In this document: piece after piece, positions 1-12,029 of the stretch
Numbering within the stretch: the stretch's first letter is position 1
Layout of the letters: each line of letters opens with the position of its first letter
DNA from: Stromatinia cepivora
Taxonomy: Eukaryota; Ascomycota; Leotiomycetes; Helotiales; Sclerotiniaceae
Assembly (NCBI GenBank): GCA_014898415.1
Contig: RCTD01000001.1
Coordinates: forward strand, 2,356,001 to 2,420,000
DNA: 64,000 bases
Direction of reading: 5' to 3'
Position numbers and translations under genes: made by a program
Notes under the pieces: model-generated
What the model was told of the DNA's origin: nothing
Databases searched by the model: none
Seen by the model: the letters and a program-made list of their open reading frames with translations, nothing else

Positions 1-671
1 AATTTACTGGTCTGAGAATAGTGAATTACCGATATCTTGTTTCCCTGAGGTTAGGAGCCTTTACAACTATAACGGTCTCCATTTCCAGCATTCAGAAACC
101 AGAACACTTCCGGTTATTCTTCTCAATTCATAGCATTCCGATAACAACCCAGAAAATTTTCCGGAACACTTGACTAGTACTTCCCCATCTATTGTGACTG
201 CCCGTGTCTGTGCCCATGTCTGAGTGTGACCGTGGAGCAACCATGATAAACAGACTCAACTCTAGATGTATGTGAACTAATTCATGTATCTAGCCAGGTC
301 ACAGGAACATGACACCACCGATGCAAATAACTATATTGCTGCGATGAGCTACGTGTGTATGTAGTTCTGTCAATCATAGAGCCAAAAAAAAAAGAGAAGA
401 GATGGAAATAGATTAGATTTTCAGTCCAAGGGGTATTGAGCTATGTATTTACAAATTCAGGAGGAGGTTATCCGTTAACGTGTATTTCAAAAAGCTCAGA
501 GAATTTCGGGTGTGGTGAGTGAGTCGTGAGTCATGCATGAGTCCTGAATTCTAGTGAGATGTGGTTGTGAAGATTGATCTCGGATAAAAGTTATTCCCGC
601 ACCACTACAAAAGGGGAGATAATGAGGAAGGCATAAAGACAAAACAACTTCCGAAGACAGGGTCATACTTA
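1..671. other. no gene seen
   Basis: Intergenic sequence of ordinary base composition. I see no convincing coding frame, RNA gene or repeat apart from the possible second exon mentioned for the small frame to its right. Confidence 0.4.
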
Positions 672-860
672 CTACAATGACCAGCGGGAATATTGTCTGA
701 TTAGCTGATCTTTATGGTTGGTGGTTCCTTCCATAGCCTTGGGAACCTTGCCGATATACTTTATTTCTGCTTTTGGATTCTTTTCACCACCCCATACTGA
801 TAAATTCACAACTGATTTTGGGGAAATCTTACACCAAGCACTCTTAAACATAAACATCAT
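672..860 (-). CDS. possible small unrecognised gene or exon
   Basis: A 62-codon reading frame with an ATG, balanced composition and a strong splice donor (GTAAGTATG) just before its stop. Splicing to the acceptor CCCCTTTTGTAG near 616 would keep a frame open for about 40 more codons. I recognise no domain. It lies downstream of the AAA-ATPase gene on the same strand, so it may be 3' UTR. The donor is the only real support beyond openness. Confidence 0.2.
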   Translation of the reverse strand: MMFMFKSAWCKISPKSVVNLSVWGGEKNPKAEIKYIGKVPKAMEGTTNHKDQLIRQYSRWSL

Positions 861-1055
861 CTAATCATACCAAATTAATACACACACACGCTTGAGCCAT
901 AGCTTTCTTTAGGCTATACAATAAAGTACATTTCCGCATGCTATCAATTGTCCAGCCAATTTGTAATGAAAAAAAACCTGTCTAGCACCATGTTCAATCC
1001 TTAATCCAGCGTCCAATATTTCCAAACCCTCAACGCAATACGATTACGACGACTA

Positions 1056-4000
1056 CTAAGTCGAACGAGGCGAGTCCGGGTGGTTTTCTTGACTCGGTTT
1101 GGAGACCTTCTGCATCGCCTCGATATCCAATATAGTTTCGTTGAAAACACCGGCCAATCTGACGCAAATTTGATTTCTGTTCCACTCCCCTCTCATCTTC
1201 CATATATAGTCCATTAATTCGCGGTAAATTTGCTCCAACTGTTCAATCGAACAACCGCTTGATCCATCCGTGAATTTTTCCAATAGTTCAGTTGCATAGT
1301 ATTCTGTCATGATATATTCCTTTGGGGAAGATGACTGCGTAGAGTTGGCTTCAATTGGCGAGTCATCAGCCACCCCGCTATTCTGGGAAGGCTTGGATGC
1401 AGATGGTCGTGAGGGAGCATCAAAGTGTGGTACAGGTGGCCTTTCTTGTGAATTGTGTGTGCTTGGTGTCTGAGATGGAAATCCGAGATGACCGCGGGCA
1501 AGAGCATGTGCTTGTGAATGAAGCCACTCCTCGCCGTTACTTTTCTCTCCCTCGGCCACATTTGTGGTTTGCGTGCTTAAATTCTGTGACAGCCTCTGCG
1601 TTTCCGGAAGGTCGGCATCTTGTCTTTGCCCGTCTATCGGACTTGAAGCATCTGGCCGAGTACCATTCGTAGCTTGTGTGCTCCAATTACTTGAGGTCCT
1701 CTTGGAGTTCGTTGTTTCTGATGTTTTCTTTCCGGAAGTTGTTGGGGAAGCGTTGTTGATCAATGCATTCAGAGATGTGTCATGTGAAATCTCCTGGAAA
1801 GCAGATCGCTGAGAATTGAACCCAGTGGCACGGTTGGACATGCTCGAAGGAGCCATTATTGTCTTGGGTGGCCATTGTTGACGGGGAAGAGCAGGAGAAC
1901 CCTGGGAATAATCGGAGGCATTGTCGTTTGTCACGCTCATCATAATATCTTCACCGCTTGCTCTAGACGGTACAGAAGATCCATTGACTGTAGGCTGTTG
2001 AGAGCTTGAAGCTATCGAGTGACCATTGGAGAGAGGAGCGCTGGGTGTTTGGAAAGGTGGAACAGCAGAGACCGGACGTCGACCAGGAATAGCTTGGCTT
2101 AAGTTTATTGCTCTCGAGCTCACTGATTCGGAGAAGATATCTGAACGCACTAAATCCATCCCAAGTTCTACCCCTTGACCCTTCTTCCTACTTGCCTCCT
2201 CCGCTTCCTTAGCTCGTTGTAACTGTCGTTGATATAAGTTCTCGCAATCAGCAAACTTAGGATCAAATTCCATTGCGTAAAGGTCAACTTCAACATTAGC
2301 AAGGATTTCCTTAGCCCTGAGCTGTCGATCTTTATCACCAAAAGCCTTGGCATCTCTAACAAGAGTTTTGATATCGAATACGAAATCCTTTGGTCGAGCG
2401 TAGAAACCATTGACTAACCGTTCCTCGATTATTGTGGTATCTAGGTTGTAACAAATCTTTCCGGTCGCAGTTTCACGTAGACATTGTACTCCCTTTTTGT
2501 CAACGGCCAACTCAAACGGTCGGAATTGAGGTACATCCGGTCGGACAAAATTTGGATCTTTTTCATCCAAGAGGTATTGGAACTGACTTTGGGGAAGAAT
2601 AGGTTGCCGAAACTTTCTATACCTTCTATGGATTTGATCCATGATGGGCTGAATTTGCACTTTCAAAAGATTCAATATATGGCGATCAGCCAACAATTTG
2701 GCCTTAATTTCCTCTTTGGAAGGTCCCTTTGGCGGCGGCGGTGGTGGAGCCAGCTCAAGCGGTTCTAGCTTACGCTTCTTACGATTGGCTGGGTCGGGAA
2801 ACTCGTTTGGTGCTTTTCTGCAATACGAAATAATGCTCTGGAAGAATTCCTCTCGCGATTTCTAAGACTCGTTAATATTTTCAAAACAGACAGATAATAG
2901 AATGATGCTTACCCTTGACGGTCGATTGATGGTGAAGTGGTTGCGTTTTGAAAAACCAAATATATTGCGCAACATTTGCGGATTCACCTTATCCGGACCG
3001 ACGTTTGTTATGCCGAGCACTAGGACAGGGTCTGTAGGGGGGATAGCATTGAGGAGTCCAAGGAACGTAGTTATCACATTCTCTGGAAGAGTACGATACC
3101 AAGTATCAATTTCTGGAAGGTAAATAACGCTTGGCTTATGGCGTTTGACTTCGGCAAACAATTGAACGATAGCTGTCTCAGCCGACTAATTTCACATCAG
3201 TATATGATCCAAGGAAATAACAGTTAGGAGGGAATACAAACCCTAGTGGAATCTAAATATATAGTTGGAAGATCGAAACTCTGGACATGTAGTCCCTCGA
3301 AATGATTCAACAAGGCACCACCAAGATATCCTTGACCCATGCCAGGCTCACCATCAATGAGTAACCTTGGGCGGAACACTCGTGATTTTTCAAACTCTTG
3401 CTGCATTTCTTCTCGAGCGAATCCTTGATCCTCATCGTCATATTGTTCATACATTGCTTCTTCCAATGCAGTTGTCTTCTTCTTGATGGGAATTAGGTTA
3501 TCAACAATCTCTTCGATTGCCTTGAGTTGATCTCGAAGTAGAGGTTCGACACTCTTTGGCAATGGTTTGGCTCCGGAAGAAGTTGAACGTTCAGATGATG
3601 GTACAATTTTCTTGACCGATATCATGAAATCCTTGGCCGTAACCTTGATTTTCGAGGGGTCCACAAGGAGCTTGTCATTAGAGAAATAGATTTGAGGATA
3701 TGAACGTTGAATAGAATTGAGGGCAGCTTGTGTACATAGAGCACGAAGATCAGCACCACCATATCCCTTGGTAACTTGAGCCAGAGAAGTCTTGAACGAA
3801 TTATCAATACCCCAATCCTTGGTATGAATGTTGATGATTGATTTTCGGCCATCAATATCAGGCAATGGAAAATAAAATTCTCGATCAAATCGACCGGGTC
3901 TTCTCAAGGCTGGATCAATGTTATCGGGTCTGTTTGTTGCTCCGATGACAATGACCTGTCCTCGACCATCCATGCCATCCATGAGTGCCAAAAGCGTGGA

Positions 4001-6262
4001 AACAATAGAAGCATGAATTTGCTCTTGCTTACTTGATCGAACAGGAGCAAGACCATCAATTTCATCAAAGAAGATGATACTTGGCTGGGTATTCCTCGCC
4101 TCTTCAAACAACAATCGAAGCTGTCTCTCGGCCTCGCCAACCCATTTACTTAAAGCATCGGCACCTTTTCGCATATAAAAGGTGACTTTGCGACCACCTG
4201 TACCCACAGTAGCTGCCAGAGCCCTGGCTAAAAGGGTTTTGCCAGTACCAGGTGGACCATGGAATAACACACCACGTGGGGGCGTCACATTAAACTTCTG
4301 GAAAAGTTCCGGGTACAATAGAGGCATTTGTACCATCTCTTTAAGCTGTTCAATGTGTCCATCAAGTCCACCGACTTTGGTGAAATCAACATTTTTATCG
4401 ACGCCGAGAGGGTCTGCATCTGCGAGGGCTTTCTGGCTTTTAACTTTTCCTACCTGTGCACCGATTCCGATTGGCGTTTGATCGAGTTGATTTGCTTGTG
4501 GCATAGGTGGAAGCACACCAGGCCTTCCCATGGTGGCAGAGGTAGGCGTCATACCAACACCGGGAACAGCTGGACGTTGCATGTTCTCGTCGTCGCTATC
4601 GTCCGAGTCAACACCACCAGTAGCACCGCTACCCCAGGGACCACCAATAAGCGGAGGTGGTCCAAGTCCGCCTCCAAACGGACCATATGTTGCATGTAAA
4701 TTGTGTTCCCATGGTTTGCTTGCAGGCCCACGACCGCCACGACCTCTACGGGATGGACTAGGTGCTGGGTCTTCTACATCATCATCTTGAGCGTATATTT
4801 GGTCCATTGGCATGATTTTGTAGTCGACTTGCTTCCGTTCACGACGACCTTTTGGCTCGTACGCGATTTCCGGTTCGCGATTGCGTCGTCGAGATGGTCT
4901 AAGTTCTTGAAGCTCATCTGCCAATTCTTCCGCGTCTAACTCATCTTCATCGTCCGATACATTACCACGTCTTCGAGAAGTGCTCTTGGACTTCGCTCGC
5001 CTTGTATTCCTTCCAGGCCTAGACGAGCTCGAATATTCGCCATCATCATCCCCGCCTTTCTTTGGCGAGGCTTCAGATGCAGAGATCTCTTCCTCGGAGC
5101 CCTCGCCTTCAGGTGTAAAATCACTTCCATCATCTTTGTTTCTCTTCGAACCTCGAGTTCTTAGGCGTCGGGAACCAGTAGCTGAGTTTTCGGTTGTCTC
5201 TACTGCTTCTTCTGTGATTTGGCCCGCGTTACTTGATCTAGAGGCTCTTGTGCGAGTTCTTGTGACTGGTTCGTCATCGTCATCCTCATCATGACCGGCT
5301 GCTTTTTCTGCCGGTGCTTCATCAACGGCGAGTTCGTCCACCATATCTTCATCGGCTGGTGCATTAGCAGGGGGAATAGGTAAAAATGGCTCGGTATTAT
5401 CTTCCTCTCCATCATCTGTTCCGATTATCTCAGGCTGCATCACAATATCGTCTTCGCCTTCAGCGTCTTGTTGCGGGTCTTCGTATGAGCTCGTCTCATG
5501 TGCCTCTTCTTTGATAGTAGAAGCAGCAGGTTGTTTGAGGCCTTTCGTTCCTCTGGTGGCTCTCATGCGACCGATCGGCTCTGGTGATCTCGAAGGCCGA
5601 ATGACATGTCTGCCGGAGTTTGATAATGAAGGAAAATCTTCACCTTCCTCGGTACGAGCGCGAGTGCTCCTTCTAAGTCCAGCAGATGTAGGTTCCGCGC
5701 TTGCTCGAGCTTTTGCGGCGCTACCAGCTCTTGTTCTTCGAGCGGGCGTATTTCCAGTTGGCATCTTAAGTGTTACCATGAATTTTTTCTTTTCCGCTGG
5801 CTTCTGCATCGTCTTGTTGCGCTTCGAATTGGGTTCCTCGACTTCATCTTCGTCTTCGTCTTCGCCGTCGTCTACCACGCGCGTTCGCTTATTTGACTTC
5901 TTTGGACGGACCTCTTCCTCGGATTCCTGGAGCAAGTCATCATCACTATTACTATCCTCTTCATAAGTGACAGCTTTCTTCGCGGCTTGCCGCACAGCTC
6001 TTCCAGTCTTCTCGTTCATTTCGAAATCTTCTTCCTCGAATTCTTCTTCTATGAATGATTCTTCTGACACACTTTCATCATCCTCATCAATATCTGAATC
6101 CTTGTATTTATTCTTTTTTCGCGGACCTGCTTTCTTTTGCGATTGAGACCTTGACTTTCTAGGAGTCTTTCGTGGAGCGACTTCGGAAGGGGAGAAATCG
6201 TCGTCGTTGGAGTCGGATTTATTAGGGTCGAAGAATTCTAATTTGCGGTTCTTCGCTGGCAT
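1056..6262 (-). CDS. Yta7/Abo1/ATAD2-type AAA-ATPase with bromodomain region
   Basis: Chromatin-associated AAA+ ATPase of the Yta7/Abo1/ATAD2 family, which acts on histone H3-H4 and nucleosome density in the nucleus. Three exons: 6262-3242, 3185-2913 and 2861-1056, with introns of 56 and 51 bp, both between codons, giving about 1699 aa. Residues 1-590 are acidic and basic low-complexity sequence. AAA1 has Walker A GPPGTGKT (about 669-676), Walker B with FFDEID (about 733) and GATNRPD. The second AAA is degenerate: its P-loop reads GEPGMGQG without the lysine (about 972) and its Walker B is IYLPEID. The last exon carries a poly-proline run, then the weakly conserved bromodomain region and a Ser/Thr/Asn-rich tail. 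An inactive second ring is normal in this family. ATG at 6262 is the first in frame. Function is by homology recalled from motifs. Confidence 0.93.
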
Positions 6263-7397
6263 AGCGGGGAGTGGGGATTATATGAAGCTTCGAGATTCGA
6301 AATCCGTAGAGGAAGATGTTAAAGCGATGGTGATTCGTCGAAATTCACTTGTTTGTTAAAACATTGATAAGTTTCGCGCGCTGCTGTGAATGAAAAGCAA
6401 AGGATGTTCAGTTAATGTTGAACAACACAATACTCTTTTCTGTTGGAAGTGAAGTGTTGAATATAATAAGATTAGCGAATGATAAATAATCCTTTTCCTT
6501 TTCCTTTCCGCGAAAAGTTATTCACATGAAATTATGATGAATGAATTGATTTCTATCTGTGTTTATTAATGTTGATATGGGGGAAAGCTGATTTCTCACC
6601 AGGCGCGTTTTTGGTTCTGCCTGGGGATTTGCCGGTGATCGCTTAGCTCATCACGCTAACAAAGCGCCACACCAAAAATTATTAACCTTGGAATTATTAG
6701 GCGGCACCATTTAAGAAAGTCATCTTGATCCATTTTTGACCAACCCTTTGAAATGAATTGAAACTTCTCAATTCGAATATATCATCAACATCAATTGATG
6801 AAAGGATTGAAATAGAAAACTTTTCTCTGTTGTCTCAAAATGAGATCCTTGAGGTTTTTATATACATCTTCGGGGAAAGTTGAAATCAAATGGAAAAAAA
6901 AAAAACCATGATTGATAAAAAAAGAAATAACTTTTTAAAGGAAAGAGAATTTGATACTCACTGTCGACCTTTATATAGTTCCTATGCGGCTTAAAAGCTT
7001 ATCTCGATTAAAGTCTGGTACCTTTTTGGACCCCTTATTCTAGGAAAGTATGGGGAAACACGTGAGTGTCTGCTGCTTGTTATCACGTGACAATAGATGA
7101 TCATCCTCAAGTCATGAGTCTCGGGCATCATAATTCTTTGGAATTTAGAACACCAACACGAATTATGGTTATTCATGTTCGTGTCTATGATTTTAAAGTA
7201 TCTGGTGCTTTTTCACTGAGTTGCAAAGCATGAAGCAGTCCTCAACATATATCATTGATGATGGTTTACAGCTTTCAAACTCCAGTTTCTCAACACAATA
7301 ATATCCCTTACCCTATCCTTCTACATAGCAGCACAGTTCAGTGCTCATCAATGTACAGCAGTTATGCCCAACTATCGTCAGCCCAATCTACACACTC
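6263..7397. promoter_or_regulatory. intergenic, AAA-ATPase upstream region
   Basis: 1.1 kb between the AAA-ATPase start and the end of the next minus-strand gene. It should hold the ATPase promoter and the 3' end of the GST gene. It has no clear TATA box, long reading frame or repeat; there are short A-runs around 6892-6925. Confidence 0.4.
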
Positions 7398-8302
7398 TCA
7401 CAACTTCGCCTTCTCCCTCTCCTCCCCCTTCTCACCTTTCACAATCTCCAAATTCCTAAACTCAACCCCCAAAAACCTCCAAACAAAATGAAACCTATCA
7501 CTCCCAAAAAACGGTTCCTCCTTTCCCTCCCCATTCCTAACCCACAACCACGGTGCCCCAAACGCACCCTTCTCAAGCGCATCTTTCGTATTCGCCAATA
7601 ATTTATCCTTCCACTCTTTCTCCGTTGCCTTTTCCATAATCTCCTCTACCTGCTTCTCATCAAATGAACCTAGCTTACTTAAGAAATCCCGGAATTCATC
7701 AGGAATCGTGATGTTTCTCTGAGGGGGAACCCAAAGGGCATCAAAGATGCTTAACCATGTTTTCTCGAATGTTTCGACGGGATAGCGGGATTTGATGAAG
7801 CAGAGTGCTCTTTGGGGCTTTGTGTTCATAGCATGTATTAGCAACAAATCAGTATCCGGTCAGAGGTAATTGATTACATACAAGAAGTGTCACAGGTGGG
7901 AAAAACTCCGAGGGTTGAAGATCCGGAAGTCCATGATATAATTTCGTGCGAGCAGTATCGAATTTGCTATACTTTGCTTTGGCGGGAAGAGTCCATGGCG
8001 GCTTATTTCCCGAGCCGTGGTTTATGCCACCGAGGAAGACCGGGATGAGACTTGAGATTGAATTTAGATAGGATCTGGAGGAGTAGGGAGATATAGAACT
8101 CACTCCACGGTAACATCATGAGTAAGAAGAATTTCTCGATTCTTTCGGAGATGTACTAGAGCTGCGTAGCTGTAGAATGAAGCTTTGACATCAATAGGGG
8201 TTAGCACGATGGTAGAATGCAGGGGACGTGGGGAAAGTTCCTGGGGATAAATTATTCGATGCACTTACAGCAATCAAGATAACAATCTATATGGCCCGGC
8301 AT
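7398..8302 (-). CDS. kappa-class glutathione S-transferase (DsbA-like), PTS1 AKL
   Basis: GST kappa / 2-hydroxychromene-2-carboxylate isomerase family, a thioredoxin-fold enzyme acting on glutathione conjugates. Four exons: 8302-8269, 8182-8104, 8050-7882 and 7817-7398, joined with consistent phase into 233 aa, the usual length. The start reads MPGHIDCYLDC, followed by SFYSYAALVHLRKNRE, then VFLGGI, the GNKPPWTLPAKAKY block, FPPVTLLPQRALCFIK across intron 3, and GAFGAPWLWV...FFGSDRF near the C terminus. Many members have SPYSYLA where this reads SSFYSYAA, so the catalytic Ser region deserves a check. The last three residues AKL fit the peroxisomal PTS1 signal; mammalian GSTK1 is also peroxisomal. 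It is divergently paired with an SDR gene that also ends in a PTS1. Confidence 0.9.
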
Positions 8303-8578
8303 GATGAGTTTATTTGTGAAAGTTATAATATCATTTGAAAAAATGGCGTGCTTTTCTAGGTAGATATCAAAACATAATGAAGTGGAGGTTGGACATCAGT
8401 TTCCTGGTACCTCGGCTCAAGAAGCTCGACCCCGGAAATCTTGATCACTAAACTTTCACTGTTTGATCACTAAACTTCCCCTTTTCGCAAAGTCCGAGAT
8501 ATGTATTCTCGAATATATATTGATCCAAATGATCGGATAACTTAAATCCCATTTCATCTAAATTCAGAATTCAACATC
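8303..8578. promoter_or_regulatory. 276-bp shared divergent promoter
   Basis: All the sequence between the ATGs of two outward-facing genes, so the two promoters must overlap or abut here. It contains a near-repeat of an AAACTTTCACTGTTTGATCAC-like segment around 8451-8477 and AT-rich stretches near 8512-8520. No site can be assigned to a named factor from sequence alone. Confidence 0.6.
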
Positions 8579-9574
8579 ATGACATCTAAAGAGGTAGCAC
8601 TTGTAATCGGCGCATCTCGAGGGATTGGACGACAAATTGCAATTGATCTCGCCAAGAATGGATATGCAGGTACATATATATCTCATCCGTTCATAAGCCT
8701 TCACTAACAAAGACATCCAGTAATTGTATCCGCCAAATCCACCAGCGACGCCTCCGCAACTCATCCTTTCCCCCCAGACCCCAATTCACCCGCCTCAACC
8801 ATCTCCACAGTCTGTCGGGAAATCCTCGAATCGGGCGGAACAGCCACAGCGATACCCTGTGACGTTCGCGATCACGCCGATATCTCCTCTCTCACTTCCC
8901 AATCCATCTCAACCTATGGACGCATCGACGTACTTATCTACAATTCCGGCGCCATCTACCATTCCTCCGTTCTCACCACCCCCTTGTCCCGTTACATGTT
9001 AATGGAATCTGTTAATCCCAACGGTCTCTACGCATCCATCCAATCTTGCATCCCCCATTGGAAAAACCAAAATTGGAAAGCGAGGATTATAGTAATATGT
9101 CCCCCAATCTACTCCCGATTTTTCCGGGGCAAAACCGCATATGCGATGGGGAAAGTAGGAATGAGTGTTCTAGTACAGGGACTCGGGATGGATGTTGCGA
9201 GGATGGGAGAAGAAGCCAAGGAAATGGCGGTTACGGGATTATGGCCCGCGAGTGCGATTGAGTCTGCAGCGACCGCCCATTTTTCCTCGCCCGACAAGGA
9301 TTTGAGACATCCGAGTATTTTTTCTGATGCTATTTTGTCGATTTTGAAAGCACCGGCTGGGGATGTAAATGGTGTTTTGACGTTGGATGAGGATTATTTG
9401 AGGGATCATGATGGGGTGACAGATTTTGGTAAATATGCCTTAGTGCCTGGGACTACGCCGAGGAGGATCATGCCGGCCAAGTTTCCGGATTTGAGGGTTG
9501 AGGAGCAGGATGATGAGGGGACGAGATTGGATAGTGCGAAGAAGGAGAAGGATGGGAAGTTGAGTAAACTTTGA
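8579..9574 (+). CDS. short-chain dehydrogenase, HSDL2-like, PTS1 SKL
   Basis: Classical-fold SDR oxidoreductase. Exon 1 is 8579-8669 and exon 2 is 8721-9574, with a 51-bp intron in phase 1, giving 314 aa. The N terminus has the NAD(P)-binding motif GASRGIG (about residues 11-17), then DVRDH, a DVLIYNSGAI strand and YAMGK as the YxxxK active-site pair. The spacing of that block (CPP...AYAMGKVGMS) resembles hydroxysteroid dehydrogenase-like 2, where I recall SPP; here the serine position is Cys. The C-terminal half continues like the HSDL2 SDR domain, without a sterol-carrier domain. It ends KLSKL, a canonical peroxisomal PTS1. Substrate unknown; a role in peroxisomal fatty-acid or carbonyl metabolism is inference. 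It shares its promoter with the GST kappa gene. Confidence 0.88.
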
Positions 9575-9756
9575 GAAGATATATATGGGAGTTGAAGACA
9601 GATCTAAGCCCGGTAACCCTTCACCTACAAATTTCCTATGCAATATACCGTATCAAATCAAATGAATGTCATAAAGTCAAATTTACTCTAGTGTTAACTA
9701 AAACCAAACCAACCCATGTCGCATTACCTTAGCGTTCCCTCCTTCCGCATTCATCC
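9575..9756. other. intergenic, last normal-composition sequence before the island
   Basis: Short downstream region of the SDR gene with ordinary GC. No gene seen. Confidence 0.4.
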
Positions 9757-9905
9757 CGCAATCAGTAATAGGGGTGCTTTTATCAGGTCACATATACACT
9801 AGCTTAACATCTCACTAATGGCAGAAATAGCTTATCTATCCTTGCTTTTCCGTTTTATAATTCTTATCCTTTTTTATTCAAATATATCCATCCTCTTGAT
9901 AACAT
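9757..9905 (+). repeat. left direct repeat (putative LTR) of the oldest element
   Basis: Aligns with 36434-36582. Its outer half keeps C and G (GGGGTGCTTTTATCAGG) where the right copy has T and A (AAGATACTTTTATCAAA). Its inner half is RIP-like (CTTTTCCGTTTTATAATTC) where the right copy keeps C. Limits are by eye. Confidence 0.6.
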
Positions 9906-9960
9906 TTATAGGATTTCTCGATTTTGATTCAGGATCTTTACTTTTTTTATCATTTATATA

Positions 9961-10242
9961 TGTCACGAATCGTGAACCACAGGAGGCTAACCACGTGATA
10001 CCTCTTATCTCCCATATCAATTTATGAGCTGATCATCCGTACGCATATATTACGAATCATATGATTTAGTATAGTAAAATGATAATCCTAATAATATATA
10101 TATACAATTCTACAATCTATAAATAAGTATTTGTATATATATATCTAATCGTTCTTTACAAATTATAATTTTTCAATTGTAGATTTTAAAGAATATAATT
10201 GACCCTATTTATTCAATTCTATTACAGCTTTTGTATATCACA
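9961..10242 (+). repeat. 5' LTR of chromovirus copy 1
   Basis: 282 bp, starting TGTCACGAAT and ending ATATCACA. Matches 16740-17021 and, in reverse, 18915-19196 and 30341-30622. Confidence 0.93.
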
Positions 10243-10899
10243 TTATTTACAATTTATTTACAAGTATCCAATTATTTAATAGTCTTCTAAATAATATTTC
10301 ATTTTAATAATACCTTCTTAGATGAACTTTTACAAATATTATATTTAAAAAAAGAAAATCTATTCCAATTTAATCAATGAAGATAAATCTCTTTAAAAGT
10401 ATATTATCACTTTCATAATACAATAAACTCCTTCTCCTATATACTCCAAACCTTCGAAAGTATATTCTAAGGAACCCTTTCCTTTTCCTCAATTATTTCA
10501 ACAACCCTTCGAAGAAAATATAAATATAAGATTGGATAATATTATTATTGAAAGAAAGAAAATTAAAAAAAAAAAGATTCCAGTATATAAAATTGATATT
10601 CTTAATAATTCAATTACTTCTTTCGAATTATTATTACAATTATAAGATCTTTATATAATGATTATAAGTTTGAAAGAAAAGAATTGATAATTGAAAATTA
10701 TAATGATGATGAGTTTTACAATAATACAATCTTTTTCTGAACCTTAAATGATATCTATATAAATATCTAGATCAATAGTAGTATTTGGGATTCTCTTTAT
10801 TCCCTTAATCGAAACCTAAGGACCTTTATTTAAGCAAATCTGAAGATCCTGAAGTCAAAGGAAGAAAATTTTGATCAAATGATTTAATCATCTAGAGTC

Positions 10900-12000
10900 C
10901 TCTGAAGATTCTTTTTCTTTTTCAGGAAGTAACGATTCATTTAATAATCAAGGGTCCCTTTACTCAAGAAACCAATCTAATTGGTCAAGATTGTATTCCT
11001 ATGTCAATTACAATTCGCAGTAAGATATATATATATTAAAACTTATAAATCTTATTATTAAATTTAACGATAATATTGAATCTAAAGTTAGTTTGTAGCA
11101 ATTATTGATTATAGAACAATTCGAGTTATATATTACATTATTTAAAAGTAAAATGTAACATCGCGTATATATAATCGATCAAATCGAATCGAAAATACAA
11201 ATATATTGTCATACTCTTTATATACAAATGCTCCGATTTATAATACTCGAATTGATCGAACAATTTGCAGCGATCTATCGGAACCCGGTTGAAATCGATG
11301 ATATTTATTTTTAATATAAGATATGAATTATATCTAATATAATTCGATATAATAACTTCCTAGAATAATATAGGAAGTTCAGATTACTTATTATTCAAAC
11401 AAAGATTATCGATGATAAAATTCTATTTAGGGATCTCGAATAGAAGATTTCCGATTTTCTTTTATAAATGATAGCAATATCTATTAAAGATTACAAGATT
11501 ATAAAAGAACTTACGAATATATTCATTAAAGTAGATCAAAATGAAGTCTCATTATAAGAACGAAATCGATATTGTATTGATCAAAAAGTCTTTGTAGCTA
11601 TTCACAAACCAATAGTTATTATGAATCCCTTGCAACCCTCTCGGAGCTCTAACAGCTCCAATTTTGGAATCTTTATATTCCCGAAATCATTTCTGCCCTA
11701 GAATATTCCTTCTGGATACACCGGTTCCGCTGTACTCAATAACTATTCGAACTTCAAATGCTTGTTGTCTTCTTCTTTTCCTAAAACAGTATATACGTTG
11801 ATACTTTGTATCGATAATCTCAATAAGATCGAAACGGTACAAAAAGAAGCAGAAGAATTCGAAGAATATCGGGATACCGAAAAAGACTTCAATTCAGAAG
11901 CTACAATTGAAGCTATATAGAATATTCGCTTAAAAAAAGAAAAGCGTTTAAAACCAAATATTTAGACTTTGTTTTTATTTTAAGTGTTATACGGGATATA
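10900..12000 (+). pseudogene. gag-like remnant, copy 1
   Basis: Lies between the 5' LTR and the protease region, in gag position. Conceptual translation is broken by stops but keeps stretches such as QFELYITLFKSK, QFAAIYRNPVEIDDI and EAEEFEEYRDTEKDF. The last of these is also seen in reverse in copy 2 near 28700-28760. No zinc knuckle could be read with confidence. Confidence 0.55.
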
Positions 12001-12029
12001 AGATTTCTTGATCTAACCAAACTTATAGA

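Noticed and set aside
1355..2768. Plus-strand open frames opposite the AAA-ATPase last exon
   Set aside because: Antisense readings of a well-supported coding exon, with no motifs of their own.
4182..5966. Plus-strand frames of 86-151 codons, Ser-rich
   Set aside because: Antisense of the acidic Asp/Glu-rich N terminus of the ATPase, which gives Ser/Phe-rich reversed frames.
8724..9002. 92-codon Pro-rich frame on the plus strand
   Set aside because: Out-of-frame reading of the SDR second exon.
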